A stretch of DNA of 64,000 nt, taken from positions 1-64,000 of the forward strand of contig JAFYNZ010000053.1 of the NCBI GenBank assembly GCA_017547845.1, written 5' to 3'. The position numbers were made by a program, and so were the translations under genes. The notes under the pieces were generated by a model. The model searched no databases. It saw nothing but the letters and a program-made list of their open reading frames with translations, and was not told the origin of the DNA. This DNA comes from Muribaculaceae bacterium (GTDB lineage: Bacteria; Bacteroidota; Bacteroidia; Bacteroidales; Muribaculaceae). Below are positions 36,669 to 46,143 of this stretch, piece by piece. Positions within the stretch are counted from its first letter, which is position 1. Each line of letters begins with the position of its first letter.

Positions 36669-36702
36669 TCACCAAGAAAATAACTAACAAAAAATATATC
36701 GT

Positions 36703-39700
36703 ATGGCACTATTAAATAAATGTAAGCGCATCTTTGCTTTGCTAATATTGAGCAATCTCATTATGCTGTGTAATGCATCAGTGGCTTACCCCGGTCTTAT
36801 CGACTTCAAGCAGCCTGATGGCAGTGTGGTCAAGATTAAGTTGAGGGGTGACGAGAGTCTGAAGTGGGCAGAAACGGAAGATGGCTACACGTTGCTTTAT
36901 GACAATGTGGGCAATCTTGTCTATGCCCAACTCGACGATAAGGGCGACTTGGTACCTACGGACATCGTAGCAACAGATATAGCCAAGCGTCCGATAGATG
37001 TACAACGTCGCTTGCAAGCGACTCCAAAGAAGTTGTTTTATTCGGAATCTCAGCGCAGTATGGTCAATCAACTTCGCCAGGCTCGTACGGCACAGCGTTC
37101 AGCAGATGGCTTGCAAAAAGCGGTGTCGGGCTCGACAAAGGGGCTTATTATCTTAGTGGATTATCCTGACTGTGCTTTCAGTAAGACGAAAGATGACTTT
37201 AATAAGCTCATGAATCAGCTTAATTACACAGAAGGTGGACGTTATGGTAGTGTGCGTGACTTTTATCAGGAGAATTCTTTTGGTCAATTTGACATTACAG
37301 CCGACATAGCAGGAGTCTATCGTCTTTCTAATAATCGTGCTTATTATGGTGCTAATACCACTGCCGGAGCTAATGATATCCGTCCTCGTGAGATGGCAGA
37401 AGAGGCTATCAAAGCTGCTGATAAAGATGTCAATTACTCAAACTATCGTTTTATTCACATCATCTATGCCGGTCGTGGTGAAGAATCGGGCGGTGGTAGC
37501 GATTGCATCTGGGCTCACTCTTGGACAGTCAATTTGTCCCTCGATGGTACAAGAATCGGTTACTATTCTTGCTCTCCGGAACTACGCGCTCCTGCTGACC
37601 CATACGATACGAATACTTACATTACTAATATCGGTGTTATGTGTCACGAAATTGCTCACGTATTGGGCACGCAGGACTTTTATGATACTGATGGTGGCAC
37701 TAATGGTAGCTACGACGGAACAGGTATGTGGGACGTAATGGCAGACGGTGAGTGGCTTGCCGGTGGTGCGTGTCCTGCACACTTCAACCCATACACCAAG
37801 ATATACGATTTCGGTTGGGCAAGTCCGACAGTTGTCAGTGGTCGCTCACAACATAAGTTGTATGCCAAGTCAAAAGATGGCTTTGTGAGAATCAATACAG
37901 CGACAAGCAACGAGTATTTCCTCCTCGAGTATCGCGTGCAAAAGGGTTTCGACAAAGAGATTCCCGGTCATGGCTTGATTATCTATCGTGCTTCCGAAGG
38001 ATTGAGCAAGCATAGCAACAACACTATTAATGCCGGCCACAAGCAACAGTTCTATGTCGTGGCTGCCAATGCAAAATATTCGCTTCCGAATAGTGATGCG
38101 ACTTCATACGGTGTAGTCAATTCATACACTGCTCCATTCCCGGGCAATAATGGCGTCGATGAGTTTACGGACACATCAGTGCCAAGCATGAAGAGCTGGA
38201 GCGGAGCAAACACCAACCTCCCTATCACATCGATTGACGAATTTATGGCCGATGGTTATGTCACATTTGACGTGGCTGCTCCATTCACATATTCATCTAT
38301 TACGCCTACAGCAGGCACTGCCGAAAGTCTTAGCTCTATCACGCTTAAATTCCCTAAGGCGGCATCAATTAACACATCAGCCGGTAGTATCACGCTAAAG
38401 AGTAGCAACGGTAGTTATTATGGCAGCAATATCGCAGTGTCGATGAGTTCCGACGGCAAAACAGCGACCATCACCAGCACTCCTAACAATTCGCGTTGGG
38501 TCATTGGACAGACCTATACACTAAGCATCCCTGCGGGATATTTCGTGGCTGACTCCAACAATCGCTCATATGAAGCTGTGTCATGCAGTTGGACTATCGT
38601 GCCGGAGACATTCACTTATCTAAGCGTCAGCCCTATGGAAGGCGAAGTGCAGCAGATCAGAGACATTCTCATCAGTTTCCCTAACGAGATTATGGCTGCT
38701 AATGGAGGCTCAATGCCTACGCTCAACATTGTGGACGCTGATGACAATGTTGTAGCATCTGTGGCTACATATAAGACCAAAGATGTCAAAAACAATCCTG
38801 CCCTCATGGCGACCGTATCACCTGCGATTACGGCTCTCGGCAACTATCGCCTCGTGTTCCCGGCAGGCGTATTGTCCAACGACCAATATGGCTCGATGCT
38901 CAACCGAGCATTTGAAATAGAGTGGGACGTAGTGCTCCCTCCGGTGCAGGTCGTATCAGTCACCCCAGTAGGTTCGGAAGCAATTGATCTCAACACCGTT
39001 ACTATTACGTTCAACGAGCAAGTGACAGTCAATTCTGCGATGGCCAACTCTACCGAAGAGGCCGACAAAATCTCACTCACTACTGATGACCCGGGCAACT
39101 ATGGTAAGGATGTCAGAGTGACAATTAGCGACGACGGCTTGACAGCAACTATCAATTTCTCTCCAAGTTATGGTCAAGGTTGGACTGTTGAAAAGCAATA
39201 CACACTCAACGTGCCGAATGGCTATTTCATCGGTGCATCTGGTGGTACTAATAAGACTATCAGTCGCTCATGGAAAATCGTTCCGAAACGATTGTTGCCT
39301 GTCAGCGTGACTCCTTCAGAGGGAGAAGTCGGCAGTTTGAGTAAAATTGTGATAACTTTCGCTAAATCTATCTACACCAGTGGTTCTATTAAGGATGCTA
39401 CTATCAATGGCAATTCGATCCCTTCTACTTCAATCAAAACGAGCGGTTCTCAGATCATAGTCGACCTTGATCCGGCTATCACAGAACTTGGTACTTATAC
39501 ATTCCATTTGCCGACTGCTCGAGTCAGTGATGACCAGCGTTTTAATAGTGGTACGCAGAACGGCGACATCTATCTTACATGGGAAGTGGTGTCAATGCCT
39601 GCAACATCGGTCACTCTTGACAAGTCGGTGCTTGACATCGAAATCGGTCAAACAGCGACTCTCACAGCAACTGTGCTTCCGTTAGGAGCAAGTAGTGGAG

Positions 39701-40971
39701 TGCAATGGACATCGTCAGATGACGCTGTGGCGACTGTCGACCAAAACGGCGTAGTAACTGCTATCGGCGTGGGCGAAACGTTCATCACAGCTACGACCAC
39801 CGACGGCACCAACCTATTTGCAGCTTGCCATGTAATCGTCAAGGCTGTTCAAGCCAAATCGCTCACTCTCGATAAGCATGAAGCCGAATTGCGCCTCGAT
39901 GAAACAGTGAAACTTACAGCCTCTATTCTCCCTGTGCAAGCAGCCGGCAGCATTGTGCTTTGGAGCTCATCAGACACTTCAGTGGCAACAGTAGATGCCA
40001 ACGGCGTAGTGACAGCAGTCGGTATCGGCGAAGCGGTGATTACAGCCGTAGCAGAAGGCACCGATGTTAAGGATACATGCGTTGTGAGCGTAGTTCCGAC
40101 TCCAGGTGATGCCAACAACGACGGCATAGTCACAGTGACCGACATCGTAGTCACAGCAAGCTATATTTTGGGCGATGATGTGCCGGGATTCGTTCCGTCA
40201 AGCGTCGACCTCAATGATGATGGCAAGGTGAATGTGACCGACATCGTATTGCTCGTCAACATCATATTGGGAGGCGAGAATCCACAACAGACAATGCCTC
40301 GCCGAGTGGCTCAGAATGTCGACAGTCCAAACAACCTGTGCATCGACGACTTTGAAATCACTGCCGGCGAAACAAAACAGATAGCCATCAAGCTCGAAAA
40401 CAGCGACATGTTCACAGCATTCCAGGCCGACATCTATCTCCCTGAAGGATTGGAACTCTGTGAAGAAGATGGCGACTACATGGTGGAACTGTCCGACAGA
40501 AAGAGATCCGACCATGTGCTGACATCGGCAGCACAACCTGACGGCTCTATCCGTCTGCTAAGTTATTCGCTAAGTCTTAAAGAGTTTACCGGCAATAGTG
40601 GAGACCTCGTATATCTCACAGTGAAAGCCGCAGAAGACTTCCTCGGTGCGTTTAATATAGTGGTCGACAATATCGTATTTGTGCAACCTGACCATGCCGA
40701 ATGCTCTTTGCCGTCTATAATGGCCGGCGTCGTGGGCAACAAAGTAGACTCGATTGACGAGGTAGACGGACAGGGTCCTAAGGTATCGACTTGTGGCAAC
40801 AGCATCTGCATAGAGGGCGTGCCGACAGGTGTCGAAGTCAGACTCTATACAACCAACGGTGTGCTAATCCGTAGCGAGCAATCCGTAGACGAGCCAATCA
40901 GCCTCGAAGTGCCTGCTCCGGGTATCTACCTCCTCCAGCTCGGCAACCGCACCCTCAAAGTAGCGATATAA
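36703..40971 (+). CDS. T9SS-secreted M6-family metalloprotease with dockerin and cohesin-like modules
   Basis: 1422 residues. Signal peptide 1-26. An N-terminal propeptide-like region is followed by an M6 peptidase domain to about 510; the zinc motif is HEIAHVLGTQD with His315, Glu316, His319 and Asp325, matching HExxHxxGxxD, with GTGMWDVMADGEW nearby. Four SbsA-type Ig-like domains follow (about 525-960), then two BIG2-type domains (about 963-1130), a dockerin pair (about 1135-1190: DANNDGIVTVTD and DLNDDGKVNVTD), a cohesin-like domain (about 1210-1345: FTAFQADIYLPEGLELCE, IRLLSY) and a T9SS sorting domain ending GNRTLKVAI. It shares all C-terminal modules with copies A and B. M6 relatives cleave host or bacterial surface proteins. 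No promoter is seen in front of it. Confidence 0.88.
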   Translation: MALLNKCKRIFALLILSNLIMLCNASVAYPGLIDFKQPDGSVVKIKLRGDESLKWAETEDGYTLLYDNVGNLVYAQLDDKGDLVPTDIVATDIAKRPIDVQRRLQATPKKLFYSESQRSMVNQLRQARTAQRSADGLQKAVSGSTKGLIILVDYPDCAFSKTKDDFNKLMNQLNYTEGGRYGSVRDFYQENSFGQFDITADIAGVYRLSNNRAYYGANTTAGANDIRPREMAEEAIKAADKDVNYSNYRFIHIIYAGRGEESGGGSDCIWAHSWTVNLSLDGTRIGYYSCSPELRAPADPYDTNTYITNIGVMCHEIAHVLGTQDFYDTDGGTNGSYDGTGMWDVMADGEWLAGGACPAHFNPYTKIYDFGWASPTVVSGRSQHKLYAKSKDGFVRINTATSNEYFLLEYRVQKGFDKEIPGHGLIIYRASEGLSKHSNNTINAGHKQQFYVVAANAKYSLPNSDATSYGVVNSYTAPFPGNNGVDEFTDTSVPSMKSWSGANTNLPITSIDEFMADGYVTFDVAAPFTYSSITPTAGTAESLSSITLKFPKAASINTSAGSITLKSSNGSYYGSNIAVSMSSDGKTATITSTPNNSRWVIGQTYTLSIPAGYFVADSNNRSYEAVSCSWTIVPETFTYLSVSPMEGEVQQIRDILISFPNEIMAANGGSMPTLNIVDADDNVVASVATYKTKDVKNNPALMATVSPAITALGNYRLVFPAGVLSNDQYGSMLNRAFEIEWDVVLPPVQVVSVTPVGSEAIDLNTVTITFNEQVTVNSAMANSTEEADKISLTTDDPGNYGKDVRVTISDDGLTATINFSPSYGQGWTVEKQYTLNVPNGYFIGASGGTNKTISRSWKIVPKRLLPVSVTPSEGEVGSLSKIVITFAKSIYTSGSIKDATINGNSIPSTSIKTSGSQIIVDLDPAITELGTYTFHLPTARVSDDQRFNSGTQNGDIYLTWEVVSMPATSVTLDKSVLDIEIGQTATLTATVLPLGASSGVQWTSSDDAVATVDQNGVVTAIGVGETFITATTTDGTNLFAACHVIVKAVQAKSLTLDKHEAELRLDETVKLTASILPVQAAGSIVLWSSSDTSVATVDANGVVTAVGIGEAVITAVAEGTDVKDTCVVSVVPTPGDANNDGIVTVTDIVVTASYILGDDVPGFVPSSVDLNDDGKVNVTDIVLLVNIILGGENPQQTMPRRVAQNVDSPNNLCIDDFEITAGETKQIAIKLENSDMFTAFQADIYLPEGLELCEEDGDYMVELSDRKRSDHVLTSAAQPDGSIRLLSYSLSLKEFTGNSGDLVYLTVKAAEDFLGAFNIVVDNIVFVQPDHAECSLPSIMAGVVGNKVDSIDEVDGQGPKVSTCGNSICIEGVPTGVEVRLYTTNGVLIRSEQSVDEPISLEVPAPGIYLLQLGNRTLKVAI

Positions 40972-41011
40972 CCAAATCTAATTGCACACAGATAACTGCA
41001 TTGCAATATAA

Positions 41012-41052
41012 ACAAAGGAAGCCATCTGAAATTGTCAGATGGCTTCCTTTGT
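41012..41052 (+). terminator. Strong terminator of the protease gene
   Basis: Eighteen perfect base pairs (41012-41029 with 41035-41052) around AATTG; no long T tract. Confidence 0.8.
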
Positions 41053-41095
41053 GCAACCGACATACACTCCGACTCTTTGCCGAGGGAGAGACGAG

Positions 41096-41126
41096 AAAAG
41101 CCACTCCGGGAAAGGGAGTGGCTTTT
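41096..41126. terminator. Second, bidirectional terminator between convergent units
   Basis: AAAAGCCACTCC (41096-41107) pairs perfectly with GGAGTGGCTTTT (41115-41126); the A and T runs work in both directions, so it can end the minus-strand pheT-yebC transcript. Confidence 0.75.
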
Positions 41127-41257
41127 ATGATGGTCAAGCGAGGATGGTTGCTCGCGTTTTCGTCGAGGATGCTCTTCGCTTTATTTGATGTTTCTATGCG
41201 CTATCACAGATATTACTCTGCACCTACTTCGAGGTTACTCAGCGCTTTCGTTGAGGG

Positions 41258-41980
41258 TTACTCTTCGTCTTCTTTGATGTTGTGGAATACGTTTTGAACG
41301 TCTTCGTCGTCTTCAAATTTTTCGAGCAACTTGTCGAGCACTTCGCGTTGCTCAGCAGTCACTTCTTTGAAGTCGTTAGGAATGCGTTCAAACTCGGCGC
41401 TGATGATTTCAAATTCGTTTTCTTCGAGGTATTTCTGAATGTTAGAGAATTGGTCGAATGCGCCGTAGATTACCCATTCTTCGTCTTCAGCTTCGAGTTC
41501 GTCAACGCCGAAGTCGATGAGTTCGAGTTCGAGTTCTTCGAGTTCGATGCCATCTTTTGGCTTGAGGTGGAACACACATTTGTGGTCGAAGAGGAAAGAA
41601 AGAGAGCCTGATGTGCCGAGCGAACCGCCGTATTTGTTGAAGTAGCTACGCACGTTAGCCACGGTGCGTTGGTTGTTGTCGGTAGCAGTTTCGACTACGA
41701 TAGCGATACCGAAAGGACCGTATCCTTCGTAAACGATTTCCTTGTAGTCTGTAGCGTCTTTTTCTGTTGCTTTCTTGATGGCGCGTTCGACAGTATCCTT
41801 AGGCATGTTTGCAGCCTTAGCATTCTGCATGAGTACGCGGAGACGAGGGTTCATGTCCGGGTCGCCACCACCTGCCTTACAGCACATAGTGATTTCCTTA
41901 CCGATACGAGTAAATGTGCGAGACATGTTGCCCCAACGTTTAAGCTTACGCGCTTTGCGATATTCAAATGCTCTTCCCAT
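41258..41980 (-). CDS. YebC/PmpR-family protein
   Basis: 240 residues, the standard length. Cytoplasmic protein of the TACO1/YebC family. Some members bind DNA as regulators and some relieve ribosome stalling at proline stretches. The N-terminus is diagnostic (MGRAFEYRKARKLKRWGNMS, with the GGGDPDMNPRLRVLM region), followed by NMPKDTVERAIKKAT and YEGYGPFGIAIVVE. The C-terminus is strongly acidic. It lies 80 bases after pheT on the same strand with no TAnnTTTG box between, so it is probably co-transcribed. Confidence 0.93.
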   Translation of the reverse strand: MGRAFEYRKARKLKRWGNMSRTFTRIGKEITMCCKAGGGDPDMNPRLRVLMQNAKAANMPKDTVERAIKKATEKDATDYKEIVYEGYGPFGIAIVVETATDNNQRTVANVRSYFNKYGGSLGTSGSLSFLFDHKCVFHLKPKDGIELEELELELIDFGVDELEAEDEEWVIYGAFDQFSNIQKYLEENEFEIISAEFERIPNDFKEVTAEQREVLDKLLEKFEDDEDVQNVFHNIKEDEE

Positions 41981-42021
41981 TGTAGTGATATGTTTATTTT
42001 GTTTGTTGTTATTATTGATAT

Positions 42022-42050
42022 GAGCAGGCCGCTTTGAGGTCGACCTGCTC
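42022..42050 (-). promoter_or_regulatory. Hairpin between pheT and yebC
   Basis: GAGCAGG (42022-42028) pairs with CCTGCTC (42044-42050). On the minus strand no T tract follows; it may be a processing or attenuation site rather than a terminator. Confidence 0.4.
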
Positions 42051-42060
42051 GTATGAGTTA

Positions 42061-44529
42061 TTATCTTAGTTTAGCGTTGAGTTGCTTTTCGAGGTTCATG
42101 ATGATTTTGCCCATCACTGCATCGATCTGCTTGTCTTGGAGTGTCTTTTCAGGGTCTTGGAGTGTCATGCTGACAGCGTAGCTCTTCTTGCCCGGCTCAA
42201 GGTTTTTGCCTTCGTACACGTCGAAGAGGCGTACATCGCGGAGCAATTTGCGTTCCGACTGACGGATCACATCTTCCACTTGACGGAATGTCACTGCTGA
42301 GTCGAGGAGCAATGCGAGGTCGCGCTTCACAGGCTGTGACTTAGGGATAGCCTGATATGTGGTCTTAACCTTGGCTGCGAGTTTGAAGAGAGCGTCCCAA
42401 TTCAACTCTGCATACATCACTTCCTGCTCAATGTCGAAGCCCTTGAGCAAGTTGTGGCGAAGCATACCGAGTGAGCCGAGTGGCTTGCCTGCCTTGGTGA
42501 GGATATCGAGTTTTGCTGCAAAGATTTCGTCTGACGATTGAGTCATGTCGAGCGTGCGAGCATCGATGCCGAGACGGCGGAGCACGTTGAGCACCACTGC
42601 CTTGAGGTCGAATACTGTGACAGGCTCTGCCTTAGTGTTCCACGAAGCCGCTGTCTTGTCGCCGGTCATCCAGATACCGAGGTGGAGTTCTTCAGCGTAT
42701 GGAGCGAGTGGATTTTCAGCAGTCGATTCCTTCTCAGGGTTGCGAGAGTAGCAGTTGCCGATTTCGTAGAGAGCGAGCGACGAAGCCTTACGGTTGATGT
42801 TGTGTGACAATGACTCAAGACCACCGTAGAGGAGAGTCTGACGCATCACGCAGAGGTCGTTGCTCAATGGGTTGAGCAGACGCACGCACTTCGCTTCCGG
42901 ATAGACTTCCTTGCCTTCGTAGTAAGAGATAGCCGAGAGAGAGTTGTTCATGATTTCGCAGAAGCCGTCGGCTGTGAGCTGCTCTGCGATGAGCTGCTGC
43001 AGACGATAAGACTCGTCAGTGGCAGTCTTTTGTGAGAGGTTGGCGTGCATTTCCATGCCAAACTCTATATTGTTGTAGCCATAGACGCGAAGGATTTCTT
43101 CTACCACGTCGCATGGGCGCTGAACGTCGACACGATATGTCGGCACTTCGAGGCTGAGCACTTCGGCTGTCTCTGCCTTGATGTCGATTTCGAGTGAAGC
43201 GAGGATAGCCTTAATCTCTTCAGTAGGAATCTCCTTACCGATGAGACGATGGCAATATGCCAACTCGAGTTCCACTTTGAACGGCTCCACTTTCTCAGGA
43301 TAGATGTCCATCACATCGCCACAGATTTCGCCACCTGCAACCTCCTTGATGAGCAATGCAGCGAGTTTGGCAGTGAAGATAGTGATGTTAGGGTCGCAAC
43401 CGCGCTCGTAACGGAACGAAGCGTCGGTGTTCAATCCGTGACGGCGAGCTGTCTTACGCACGCGAGTCGGATTGAAGTATGCACTTTCGATGAATACGTC
43501 GGTAGTAGTTTCGGTCACACCTGAGTCAAGACCGCCAAATACGCCGGCGATACACATTGGTTTCTCAGCGTCGCAAATCATGAGGTCGGCTTCGTCGAGA
43601 GTGCGTTCCACGCCGTCGAGCGTAGTGAACTTTGTACCTTGAGGGCAAGTGCGCACCACAATCTTCTCGCCTGCCACCTTCGAGAGGTCGAAGCAGTGGA
43701 GTGGTTGGCCCATACCGAGAAGCACATAGTTGGTAATATCGACGATATTGTTGATTGGGCGTTGACCTGCAGCAAGAAGGAGATTTTTAAGCCATTCAGG
43801 CGACTCTTTCACCTCTACGCCACGCACTGTGACACCCGAGTAGCGAGGGCATCCTTGACCATCGACCACCTCAATCTGAGCCGCGCCGTCATTGCTGTCG
43901 GCCTTGAAGCCCGAAACGTCAGGAGTGACAACTTCAGCCTCAGGCTTGCCGTTGCGACGGAGCCATGCCTTAAGGTCGCGAGCCACGCCGTAGTGAGAAG
44001 CACCATCGACACGGTTAGGCGTCAACTCCACTTCAAGCATGTAGTCGCTTTCCACCTGGAAATATTCTGCGGCAGGAGTACCCGGAGCGATGTCGCCTTC
44101 GAGCACCATGATGCCGTCGTGAGAATGACCGAGACCGATCTCGTCTTCAGCGCAAATCATGCCGAACGACTCTACGCCGCGTATTTTTGATTTCTTAATC
44201 TGAAATTCTTCGTCACCATTGTAGAGCTTTGTGCCTACTGTTGCGACCACGACAGTCTGTCCGGCAGCCACGTTAGCAGCTCCGCAGACGATTTGCACAG
44301 GCTCACCTGTACCCAAGTCGCAAGTCGTGATATGCAAGTGATCGGAATTAGGGTGTTCGTCGCATGTAAGCACTTTGCCTATCACGATGCCACGCAAGCC
44401 CCCTTTGATAGTTTCCACTTCTTCGATAGAGTCACATTCAAGACCCAATGAAGTCAACGCAGCCGTAATCTCTTTCGGCTCCAAGTCGATATCGATGTAG
44501 CGTTTTAGCCACTTGTATGATATATTCAT
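42061..44529 (-). CDS. pheT: Phenylalanyl-tRNA synthetase beta subunit
   Basis: 822 residues, normal for the bacterial beta chain, which pairs with PheS to charge tRNA-Phe. N-terminal MNISYKWLKRYIDIDLEPKE, then a tRNA-binding OB domain (about 40-150: IVIGKVLTCDEHPNSDHLHI), the B3/4 editing region (ELTPNRVDGASHYGVARDLK), the B5 domain with YRVDVQRPCDVVEEILRVYG, a core catalytic-like domain, and the C-terminal anticodon-binding FDX-ACB domain (about 730-822: KSQPVKRDLALLLDSAVTF and SYAVSMTLQDPEKTLQDKQI). pheS is not in this window. Confidence 0.97.
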   Translation of the reverse strand: MNISYKWLKRYIDIDLEPKEITAALTSLGLECDSIEEVETIKGGLRGIVIGKVLTCDEHPNSDHLHITTCDLGTGEPVQIVCGAANVAAGQTVVVATVGTKLYNGDEEFQIKKSKIRGVESFGMICAEDEIGLGHSHDGIMVLEGDIAPGTPAAEYFQVESDYMLEVELTPNRVDGASHYGVARDLKAWLRRNGKPEAEVVTPDVSGFKADSNDGAAQIEVVDGQGCPRYSGVTVRGVEVKESPEWLKNLLLAAGQRPINNIVDITNYVLLGMGQPLHCFDLSKVAGEKIVVRTCPQGTKFTTLDGVERTLDEADLMICDAEKPMCIAGVFGGLDSGVTETTTDVFIESAYFNPTRVRKTARRHGLNTDASFRYERGCDPNITIFTAKLAALLIKEVAGGEICGDVMDIYPEKVEPFKVELELAYCHRLIGKEIPTEEIKAILASLEIDIKAETAEVLSLEVPTYRVDVQRPCDVVEEILRVYGYNNIEFGMEMHANLSQKTATDESYRLQQLIAEQLTADGFCEIMNNSLSAISYYEGKEVYPEAKCVRLLNPLSNDLCVMRQTLLYGGLESLSHNINRKASSLALYEIGNCYSRNPEKESTAENPLAPYAEELHLGIWMTGDKTAASWNTKAEPVTVFDLKAVVLNVLRRLGIDARTLDMTQSSDEIFAAKLDILTKAGKPLGSLGMLRHNLLKGFDIEQEVMYAELNWDALFKLAAKVKTTYQAIPKSQPVKRDLALLLDSAVTFRQVEDVIRQSERKLLRDVRLFDVYEGKNLEPGKKSYAVSMTLQDPEKTLQDKQIDAVMGKIIMNLEKQLNAKLR

Positions 44530-44936
44530 ATCGTTTGATTTATTATCTTATTTATACGCCCAAAAGGAAGCTATCCGGGGCAAATTTACTCCCTCAAAAC
44601 AGCTCCTCAGACAATTATCGTGCGAAATTAACAAAAAATACACAAATTAGCAAATCCCAATTGCGATTACCACAACTTTTGCCGACTTCTCCCTTTCTGC
44701 TTCTCCTCCTTCTCCTACCTTTTTCCGGCTCGGTGTCAGTCTTGATTTTATTTATCAGCCTTTGTCTAAGGGAACTTCTATAAATTACTTTGTCATGATT
44801 TATGAATTTTGACTGAGGAGATTTTTATTTTTAACGCAAGGAGTATAGCGAGCTACACAACTGAGTTAAAGTCGAATAGATTCCGATCAAAAACATAGAG
44901 CATACAAAAGGAAGCTCCTCAAAGCTAAAGAAATAA
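44530..44936. other. A+T-rich intergenic region; pheT promoter near its left end
   Basis: The first 130 bases carry the likely pheT promoter region. The remainder (about 44,680-44,936) shows pyrimidine-rich runs but no coding frame, hairpin terminator or RNA gene that I can recognise. Confidence 0.45.
44581..44654 (-). promoter_or_regulatory. Probable pheT promoter region
   Basis: Two candidates on the minus strand: TAAATTTG (complement of 44581-44588), a perfect -7 box with a weak -33; and TTTG-20 bases-TAATTTCG (complements of 44651-44654 and 44623-44630) with good spacing but one mismatch. Confidence 0.45.
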
Positions 44937-45575
44937 CTAAATCCGGGAATTTTTAGAAATTCTCTTAAGCCTCATCCAGATTATAACCTCTATCAATAAT
45001 GTCACTACCCATATCAACAATAATGGTTGCCAAATTGCTCTCATAAACAGAAATCTATAGCCCATCATTTTAAATATTGTATAGTACGGATAACTGTTTG
45101 CCGACACTTCTCCCAGCACCTCATCGATGAACACTGTGTGTTGATACGCATACACTATCGGATAAAATATATTAGTGTCATCTACATCAAATTCCACGCG
45201 CATCAGCGACCCATTATCCACCTCATATATATGTACATCAGCCGTCGTTCCATTTGAAAGTTTCAACTTTATGAAACACTTTGATTCATTACTTAAAGGA
45301 TTGACGAAATATCGTTCCTCATCGTCCAAAACGCCTCTTGACATTGTCGTGTCATTTGCGTTCGACGACTCTAATGCCGAGTTCAAATCTATTTTGTCGG
45401 AAAATCTATTCTCTATAAGTTCAGCCGCAACTGTCTGCCACTGCTTATCCAAGAAATAATCAGAATAATCAATTCTTCCGGTAGGCAGAGAAACAATTGC
45501 TGATACTGCAAGCACCACCAAATATATCGGCAACAACAACGCCGTCCACAATATAACTGTTTTAATACGCCTCAT
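44937..45575 (-). CDS. Two-helix membrane protein of unknown function
   Basis: 212 residues from ATG 45575; this start is fixed by the promoter ending at 45594, which lies inside the longer open frame. One hydrophobic helix at about 8-30 and a second near residues 175-198 flank an extracytoplasmic domain of about 145 residues (contains KCFIKLKLSNGTTADVHIYE, VYAYQHTVFIDEVLGE). No family recognised. Its promoter and upstream sequence duplicate those of the RHS gene 2.3 kb away, so it probably belongs to the same toxin/immunity locus, perhaps as an immunity or accessory protein. Confidence 0.6.
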   Translation of the reverse strand: MRRIKTVILWTALLLPIYLVVLAVSAIVSLPTGRIDYSDYFLDKQWQTVAAELIENRFSDKIDLNSALESSNANDTTMSRGVLDDEERYFVNPLSNESKCFIKLKLSNGTTADVHIYEVDNGSLMRVEFDVDDTNIFYPIVYAYQHTVFIDEVLGEVSANSYPYYTIFKMMGYRFLFMRAIWQPLLLIWVVTLLIEVIIWMRLKRISKNSRI

Positions 45576-45592
45576 CTCGCAATATATATTTT

Positions 45593-45679
45593 GCAAATAT
45601 AAGCATCTGTTTTGATTTTTGCAACTTTTTATCAACAAAACAATATACCAACCGAAAACATATAAATTGTTAAGTCCAA
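45593..45679. repeat. 87-base direct repeat, copy 1
   Basis: Identical over 87 bases to 47948-48034. It contains the promoter and upstream sequence of the gene at 44937-45575. Weaker similarity continues up to the start codon. Confidence 0.9.
45594..45624 (-). promoter_or_regulatory. Promoter in repeat copy 1
   Basis: On the minus strand TTG (complement of 45622-45624), 20 bases, TATATTTG (complement of 45594-45601). Confidence 0.65.
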
Positions 45680-45717
45680 TAGAAAATTATAATGAACCAA
45701 CAATTCGAAAGATGAGC

Positions 45718-46143
45718 CTAATTATTTGCCATAACACTAACTATCATCACACTCGAAATTAATACTAATTCAAAAACCATAGAAATCATACTTAATACAA
45801 ATTTTATTATCCTGATTTTTCTTCTACTCCATTCACATTTACTTTCATAATATTCAATCACATCTGTATGGTTACTACTATTTACATAATATGACTGATA
45901 TAATAAAAAGAATGGAATAAAACACACAACACCCCATAATATAGCTACCACAATAAAAAAGTACGTGAGATAATAACCCAGATAAAAATATATTGCACTT
46001 AAAACACACGCAATGGGAGAGAAAATCAACAAGCAAGCACGAAGTAATGCCCACCTTACTCGCTCTTCATGAGTTTCGGAATAACTAAAATATTCTATAT
46101 TTTTATAAAATACGAAGTAACTATAATTAAGAATTTTATTCAT
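45718..46143 (-). CDS. Small multi-span membrane protein, candidate immunity protein
   Basis: 141 residues from ATG 46143 (46152 is possible). Four hydrophobic helices are visible (LLRACLLIFSPIACVLSAIY, TYFFIVVAILWGVVCFIPFF, and two near the C-terminus). The gene overlaps the 3' end of the RHS core/tip gene by eight bases. Genes in this position in polymorphic-toxin loci usually encode immunity to the toxin tip. No sequence family recognised, so the assignment rests on position. Confidence 0.5.
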   Translation of the reverse strand: MNKILNYSYFVFYKNIEYFSYSETHEERVRWALLRACLLIFSPIACVLSAIYFYLGYYLTYFFIVVAILWGVVCFIPFFLLYQSYYVNSSNHTDVIEYYESKCEWSRRKIRIIKFVLSMISMVFELVLISSVMIVSVMANN

